The notes under the pieces are model-generated. The model was not told where the DNA came from. It ran no database searches and worked only from the letters and a program-made list of their open reading frames with translations. The translations under genes were made by a program, and so were the position numbers. Below, in pieces: positions 48,177-52,200 of a stretch of DNA of 52,200 nucleotides (within the stretch, counting starts at the first letter, position 1; the number at the start of each line of letters is the position of its first letter). Source of the DNA: Anaerolineales bacterium (lineage in GTDB: Bacteria; Chloroflexota; Anaerolineae; Anaerolineales; Villigracilaceae). Where the stretch lies: positions 1 through 52,200 of the forward strand of contig JANWWK010000094.1 of assembly GCA_025056175.1 (NCBI GenBank). Reading direction: 5' to 3'.

Positions 48177-50902
48177 CGGTCCATCCGAGAGAGCAGTTCT
48201 TTCAGGGCATTGCCCTTTTCCAGATGAATGCGCAGGATTCGGCGGTTGCGGGCAGCCAGGGCTTCGTAATCACCCAATGCCTGAGCGCGTTCAAGCGTGC
48301 CGAAGGTCATGCCCTGTCCAGGAATTTCAATATCAGCAAGTGAATCAGCGGTAATTTGCAGAAACAGGCCATTCTCGGCGCCGCCTTTGTGCAGTTGACC
48401 AGTAGAATGCAGGAAACGTGGACCAAACCCGACGGTGGTGGCGCAGCCCGTCCTCGCGCGCAGTTTCAGGCGCAAGTCGGTCAGCGCGGCCTGCATTTCG
48501 GCGTTGCGCCGCAGATAGGCATTGATGGCAATGTAATCGCCAGTGCGCGCTTGAGAAAGAAAAGCGGCAAGCGCAGCGGGAGCATCGTCAGCGTGGACGA
48601 ACTCTCCGGCAGGCAAAGCGCCCCGGGCGCGATATTCGGCAATTTTGGCTTTGGTGCGGTCTTTGGCATCCTGCACATCGGGCTGGTCGAAGGCATTGAC
48701 TCCCAACACCGCACAGGCAACAGCGGTGGCAAATTCCCAGCGATAGAATTCAGCAGACAAATCATACGGGTCGGTCAGGTCGAAAACAACCAACGGATGC
48801 CCTGCCTGCCGGAGCATGGCAAGCGCCGCATCGTGTTCGCCATTTTTGCGCAGGTAAACAAAGAGCCGGTCATTCCCATACTCCGATGGTGCGCCGAGCG
48901 GTTCCAGGTCCACCGGCACAATGCCCTTGCCTTGCTTGCCGGTGGATTCGGCAATTAACTGCTCCAGCCAGGAACCGACTGATTCCAGGCCGTTATCGGC
49001 CACAATGGTCAACTTATCGCGGCCTTCGAGAGCGGCCTGTCCTATCAGCGCGCCCAGCACCAGACCGGGGTTGCGCACGGCAGGATGTTCAGGCCGGCAG
49101 GCGGACATCATGCGGGCAGCACGCGCCAGGAATTTTTCTGTATCTATCCCCATCAGGGCCGCAGGAACAAGGCCAAAATGCGCCAGCGCCGAGTAGCGTC
49201 CGCCCACATGGGGGTCGGCAGTAAAGATGCGGCGGAAGCGGCGCTCTTTTGCCAGTGCTTCCAGCGAAGTGCCGGGGTCGGTAATGGCAACGAAATGGTC
49301 GCCAGCGCGTTCGCCCAAAGTCTCTACCGCTTTGGCCCAGAAGTAATCGAACATCGCGTTCACTTCCGCCGTTCCACCAGATTTCGAGGAAACCAGGAGG
49401 AGTGTCTTTTCCAGCGGGAAGCGGGCGGCGGTTTCGGCCACCTGGCCGGGGTCGGTCGAATCAAGGATAGCAAAGCGCAGGCCGCCCTCCCCCCCAGCGC
49501 CTCTCCCGGTGAGAAAGGAAGAAAAGACCAGCGACATCACTTCGGGCGCGAGGGAGGAGCCGCCCATGCCAAGCAGCAGGAAATGGGTAAACCCGGCAGA
49601 ATGAACCTGCGCGGCAAACTCTTTGATTTCGGGCAGGGCCGGGCGCGAGGTTTCAGGCAGCGAGAGCCAGCCCAGGCGGATTCGGATTTCGGCCTGACCG
49701 GCAGGGTCGTCCGTCCACAGGGTTGGGTCAATGTTCCACATCCGTTCGACTGCTTTTTGCTTCTCAAGATTGGCTACGCGCTCTTTTATTGAGTGCGCCA
49801 ACCCACCCAGGCGGGAAATCACCTCCTGCCGTCTTCTTTCCAGCGTCTCCAGCAAGGCGGTGAAGGCATCGGCAAAGGCTTTGACGCCCTCTTCTTCCAG
49901 TTCCTGCGTAACAGTGGACATCAGAATACCCTGTTGTTCCAGGTCGGCAATCTGCTGACGGGCTTCGTCCAGGCCTTCCATGATGGTTTGGGAGGCAGTG
50001 CCATGCTCCTTGAAGGCAACCAGCGTTTGGGGCGGAACGGTATTGACGGTGGCCGGGCCAATCAGGTTATCCACGTAAATCGTATCGGGGTAAGCGGGAT
50101 TCTTGGTACTGGTAGAAGCCCACAACGGGCGCTGGAGGTTGGCCTTGGCCATCTGTAATTTGCCAAAGCGCGCACCGCCAAAGACCTTGCGAAATTCCTC
50201 GTAAGCCAGTTTGGCGTTGGCAATGGCGGCTTTGCCGCGCAAGGGCGAATTTTCGGGCAGTTTCGGGTCAACTTTGGTATCTACGCGCGAGACGAAGAAC
50301 GAAGCAACGGAGTGAATGCGTTCAATTTCACCGCCTGCCAGCAAACGGTCTTCCAGCCCGGAGAGGTAAGCATCCATCACTTCGCGATAGCGCTCCAGCG
50401 AGAAAATCAACGTGACGTTGACGTTGATTCCTTCGGCAATGGCGCGGCGAATGGCCGGGAGGCCGGCTTTCGTGGCAGGAATTTTAATCATCAGGTTAGG
50501 ACGATTGACGGTGTGCCAGAGATGTCTGGCCTGAGCAATAGTCCCTTCGGTATCATGGGCAAGATAGGGGCTGACCTCCAGGCTGACATAGCCATCAGCG
50601 CCTTCGGTTTGCTCGTAAAGCGGCAGAAACAGGTCGCAAGCGGCGCGGATGTCTTCGACAGCCAGTTGCCAGAAAATTTCTTCACTGCTCCAGCCCGCCA
50701 TCGCCAGCGGGGTAAGTGCCAGGTCATAATCGTTCGATTTGGCAATGGCATTGTGAAAAATGGTCGGGTTAGAAGTCACACCACGAATATCACCGCGTTC
50801 AATCATCGCCGCCAGTTCGCCGTTTTCCAGCAGGCGGCGCTGGATGTTGTCGTACCAGAGCGATTGACCCAGGGCGGTCAGTTCAGAAATGGGGTTCGTC
50901 AT
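48173..50902 (-). CDS. tal/pgi: Bifunctional transaldolase / glucose-6-phosphate isomerase
   Basis: A 909-residue fusion. Residues 1-365 are transaldolase: GVTSNPTIFHNAI, VSLEVSPYLAHDT, and the Schiff-base Lys140 in NLMIKIPATKAG. Residues about 430-909 are phosphoglucose isomerase, with SSKSGGTAEV, YSALAHFGLVPAALMG, and the C-terminal TGQLHKGG. The fusion is known in several bacterial groups including Chloroflexota, and links the pentose phosphate pathway to glycolysis. The start at 50902 has an AGGAG site. A CCTCCCCCCCAGC repeat encodes the surface insert GRGAGGEGG (DNA near 49481-49515) in the isomerase half. The same operon holds rpiB and transketolase. Confidence 0.96.
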   Translation of the reverse strand: MTNPISELTALGQSLWYDNIQRRLLENGELAAMIERGDIRGVTSNPTIFHNAIAKSNDYDLALTPLAMAGWSSEEIFWQLAVEDIRAACDLFLPLYEQTEGADGYVSLEVSPYLAHDTEGTIAQARHLWHTVNRPNLMIKIPATKAGLPAIRRAIAEGINVNVTLIFSLERYREVMDAYLSGLEDRLLAGGEIERIHSVASFFVSRVDTKVDPKLPENSPLRGKAAIANAKLAYEEFRKVFGGARFGKLQMAKANLQRPLWASTSTKNPAYPDTIYVDNLIGPATVNTVPPQTLVAFKEHGTASQTIMEGLDEARQQIADLEQQGILMSTVTQELEEEGVKAFADAFTALLETLERRRQEVISRLGGLAHSIKERVANLEKQKAVERMWNIDPTLWTDDPAGQAEIRIRLGWLSLPETSRPALPEIKEFAAQVHSAGFTHFLLLGMGGSSLAPEVMSLVFSSFLTGRGAGGEGGLRFAILDSTDPGQVAETAARFPLEKTLLLVSSKSGGTAEVNAMFDYFWAKAVETLGERAGDHFVAITDPGTSLEALAKERRFRRIFTADPHVGGRYSALAHFGLVPAALMGIDTEKFLARAARMMSACRPEHPAVRNPGLVLGALIGQAALEGRDKLTIVADNGLESVGSWLEQLIAESTGKQGKGIVPVDLEPLGAPSEYGNDRLFVYLRKNGEHDAALAMLRQAGHPLVVFDLTDPYDLSAEFYRWEFATAVACAVLGVNAFDQPDVQDAKDRTKAKIAEYRARGALPAGEFVHADDAPAALAAFLSQARTGDYIAINAYLRRNAEMQAALTDLRLKLRARTGCATTVGFGPRFLHSTGQLHKGGAENGLFLQITADSLADIEIPGQGMTFGTLERAQALGDYEALAARNRRILRIHLEKGNALKELLSRMDR
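49481..49515. repeat. In-frame CCGCCCTCCCCCCCAGC repeat inside the tal/pgi gene
   Basis: GCCGCCCTCCCCCCCAGCGC followed by CTCTCCCGGTGAGAA matches the element at 42731-42765 over most of its length. It encodes FLTGRGAGGEGGLR between two isomerase strands. Confidence 0.7.
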
Positions 50903-50934
50903 GAGATTACTCCTGAAAAAAGATGATGACAATT

Positions 50935-51261
50935 TTAGGCGCCGCAGGCTACACCTGTTCCAGGCAGGGGTCGTTTCGGACGGCGGGGATGGTCTGACCA
51001 AGACAAGGCAGGGAGAGAAGGCAGGGCATTCATGTTTGCGGCAATCATGACCTGGCGGCGTTGTTCCTGGCCTGCTTCTTCGCTCCACCAGGCATCGGCA
51101 TCGTGGGTGAAGCGGTACTCAAAGTAGTGAAACGCCCCAACGCGCCGCCAATCGAAAGATAGCCAGAAAGCCCGGAATCTCGCAACGCCTGAAAGCAGGC
51201 AGAAGCATACGGCGAAATATTCGCTGGCCGGCGCGGAGAAAGGGTTTTCAAAGCGAAGCAT
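50935..51261 (-). CDS. Hypothetical protein between rpiB and tal/pgi
   Basis: A 108-residue frame begins at ATG 51261, overlapping the end of rpiB by 14 bp, and ends 32 bp before the tal/pgi start. It reads MLRFENPFSAPASEYFAV, then FHYFEYRFTHDADAWWSEE, GQEQRRQVMIAANMNALPS, and a Pro/Arg-rich tail. I recognise no domain. It fills the only gap in the operon and its codon use looks like its neighbours, which favours a real gene, but there is no good ribosome site. An extension to 51405 would run inside rpiB and is not supported. Confidence 0.42.
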   Translation of the reverse strand: MLRFENPFSAPASEYFAVCFCLLSGVARFRAFWLSFDWRRVGAFHYFEYRFTHDADAWWSEEAGQEQRRQVMIAANMNALPSLPALSWSDHPRRPKRPLPGTGVACGA

Positions 51262-51709
51262 TCTCCAACTTACGAATTTTGCCCACCCTGCGCAGGTGAC
51301 GCTCCTGGCCGGGGTCATTCCCAACGAAGCGCGCGCCCAGAAAAGCGGCAACGATTTCGCGCGCCGGTTCGGGGCCGATGATGCGCGCACCCAGGCAAAG
51401 GACATTCATATTGTCATGTTCCACGCCCTGATGGGCAGAGTAGGTATCGTGACAAATGCCGGCGTAAATGCCCTTGATTTTATTGGCAGCGATGTTTGCG
51501 CCTACGGCTGAACCGCACAAGACGATTCCACGCTCGGCCTGACCAGAAAGGATAGCGTGCGCGGCTTTTTCGGCGTAATCGGGGTAATCTACCGCTTCGG
51601 TAGAGTGCGTCCCCAGGTCGAGCGGCTCATGTCCGGCGGCGCGGACGGCCTCCAGCACGATTTGCTTGAGCGGGAATCCCGCATGGTCACAGGCAACGGC
51701 GACTTTCAT
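51248..51709 (-). CDS. rpiB: Ribose-5-phosphate isomerase B / LacAB-RpiB family sugar-phosphate isomerase
   Basis: This 153-residue enzyme interconverts ribose-5-phosphate and ribulose-5-phosphate. It has VAVACDHAGFPLK at the N terminus, VDYPDYAEKAA, the catalytic Cys65 in GIVLCGSAVGANIAANK, and HDTYSAHQGVEHDNMNVLCLG. The usual CGTGIGMSIAANK loop reads CGSAVGANIAANK, a variant worth noting because some RpiB relatives act on other sugar phosphates. The start is ATG 51709; the longer frame to 51739 adds only upstream sequence. Placement between transketolase and transaldolase genes supports the pentose phosphate role. Confidence 0.94.
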   Translation of the reverse strand: MKVAVACDHAGFPLKQIVLEAVRAAGHEPLDLGTHSTEAVDYPDYAEKAAHAILSGQAERGIVLCGSAVGANIAANKIKGIYAGICHDTYSAHQGVEHDNMNVLCLGARIIGPEPAREIVAAFLGARFVGNDPGQERHLRRVGKIRKLENASL

Positions 51710-51763
51710 AGACGAAAGGGTTCCAAATAACCCCACCATGCGCGAACAACATCATTCAACCGG

Positions 51764-52125
51764 TTATTTTCGCTCATAAACCAGTTTTCCATCTCGCGCA
51801 ACATGGTAAAGATAGAAAGGGTCGCGGCTCTTAACGAGCATTTCAACTTCCTCCGGCCTGCTGACCAGAATATCCATCCCAAACTCGCGACCCCAAAACA
51901 GTAAATCAATTTTTCGGCGCACCAAACGCACGTCTTCGCCCCATCGTAGACAACGAACAGGTCAAGGTCACTCTCTGGTCGAGCATTGCCGCGCCCCCAC
52001 GCCCCAAACAAGATAATTCTTTGTGGGTGAACAGCCGCCACAATTTTCTGAATAATATAATCCAGCAAATCGTTGGTCAATTCGCGTGTCGCCAGGCGGG
52101 GGTCTTCCTTGATGAAAGTCATCAT
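51764..52125 (-). pseudogene. MNT-type nucleotidyltransferase with a frameshift
   Basis: The N-terminal frame reads MMTFIKEDPRLATRELT and then IILFGAWGRGNARPESDLDLFVVYDG, the minimal nucleotidyltransferase (MNT) motif (G-[SA]-x10-DxD). After a GGGG run at 51942-51939 that frame turns into nonsense. The other frame, reached by one added base, gives GEDVRLVRRKIDLLFWGREF, GMDILVSRPEEVEMLVKSRD and FYLYHVARDGKLVYERK, ending at the stop at 51764-51766. That is the normal MNT C-terminal half. So one base is missing from the G run, by mutation or sequencing error. A TATAAT lies 6 nt before the ATG. MNT proteins usually pair with a HEPN partner; none is intact here. Confidence 0.75.
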
Positions 52126-52131
52126 AGTTTC

Positions 52132-52137
52132 ATTATA
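52132..52137 (-). promoter_or_regulatory. -10 box 6 nt before the MNT start
   Basis: Minus-strand TATAAT overlapping the transketolase stop codon and ending 6 nt before the first ATG (52125); a second ATG follows directly. Confidence 0.5.
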
Positions 52138-52200
52138 ACAATTTCATGGCCTGCGCCAAAACGTTTTCAACGGTAAAGCCGAATTCCTTGAACAGGCGCG
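52133..52200 (-). CDS. tkt: Transketolase, C-terminal end (partial)
   Basis: The last 21 codons of a minus-strand frame enter from the right edge and read RLFKEFGFTVENVLAQAMKLL before a TAA at 52133-52135. The LFKEFGFTVENV segment is the typical C-terminal end of transketolase. The rest of the gene is outside the window. It stands upstream of rpiB and tal/pgi in the same direction, as expected for a pentose phosphate operon. Confidence 0.82.
   Translation of the reverse strand, partial: RLFKEFGFTVENVLAQAMKLL

Noticed and set aside
50903-51088. N-terminal extension of the transaldolase-PGI protein
   Set aside because: The family N terminus begins at 50902 with a good AGGAG site; the extension is Ser/Arg/Pro-rich and overlaps the hypothetical ORF.
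1-52200. Mobile elements, prophage, rRNA or tRNA genes
   Set aside because: No transposase, integrase, phage structural gene, rRNA segment or convincing tRNA cloverleaf was found on reading both strands, though a tRNA could be missed without a scan.

Overview
The window looks like the chromosome of a Chloroflexota bacterium, most likely class Anaerolineae. This is an inference from gene content, not from a marker gene. The signs are a fused transaldolase/glucose-6-phosphate isomerase, a compact coenzyme F420 cluster, lipoproteins with Thr/Pro-rich linkers, several ArnT/PMT-type membrane glycosyltransferases, and several short dispersed repeats that invade intergenic and coding DNA. I found no rRNA, tRNA, CRISPR array or transposase.

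Layout. 1-4352 (minus): deoC, a lipoprotein GH51-like glycosidase, a GH5-like glycosidase and a GH9-like protein cut by the window edge form a carbohydrate-use operon. The 370-bp region upstream of deoC holds paired operator-like sites and a hairpin. 4723-16733 (plus): acyl-CoA dehydrogenase, methyltransferase, three large membrane glycosyltransferases, an MDR dehydrogenase, an S51-like/CysRS-tail fusion and pyrimidine-nucleoside phosphorylase, mostly tightly packed. 16930-20352: a 960-residue TPR protein with a repetitive Pro/Ala/Glu centre, a strong terminator, then ndk. 20414-20911 (minus): an HNH endonuclease divergent from the plus-strand block that follows. 20965-31491 (plus): a TIGR01777 epimerase, an HD-like protein, a PH-like membrane protein, a hydrolase-SH3-NlpC/P60 fusion with a dipeptide epimerase (murein peptide recycling), a zinc-ribbon coiled-coil protein, a membrane-anchored NACHT-like/HEAT ATPase and an SsnA-type amidohydrolase.

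31545-36732 is the F420 block: npdG, cofE, an F420-type PPOX protein, a nitroreductase resembling the FbiB C-terminal domain, cofD, cofC and an LLM-class oxidoreductase. It covers the assembly of F420 from Fo, reduction of the cofactor and at least two likely users; the Fo synthase genes are not here. 36806-43326 holds tgt, a small membrane protein, uppP, a PstS-like lipoprotein, an acetyl-CoA synthetase-like enzyme, a HAD phosphatase and two small ORFs. A minus-strand amidase and a plus-strand PlsC-type acyltransferase diverge from about 44.69 kb.

45433-52200 (minus) is a carbon-metabolism and envelope block. In transcription order it has the transketolase 3' end, a frameshifted MNT nucleotidyltransferase, rpiB, a hypothetical ORF, the transaldolase-PGI fusion, phosphatidylcholine synthase, a membrane glycosyltransferase and a GNAT acetyltransferase. 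Tkt, RpiB, Tal and Pgi together cover much of the non-oxidative pentose phosphate pathway.

The main points of interest are: promoter -10 boxes placed 6-7 nt before start codons with no Shine-Dalgarno (probable leaderless mRNAs); several short repeat families found in frame inside enzymes or providing their start or stop codons; two operator-like sites spaced 210 bp apart upstream of deoC; unusual domain fusions; and the frameshifted nucleotidyltransferase.
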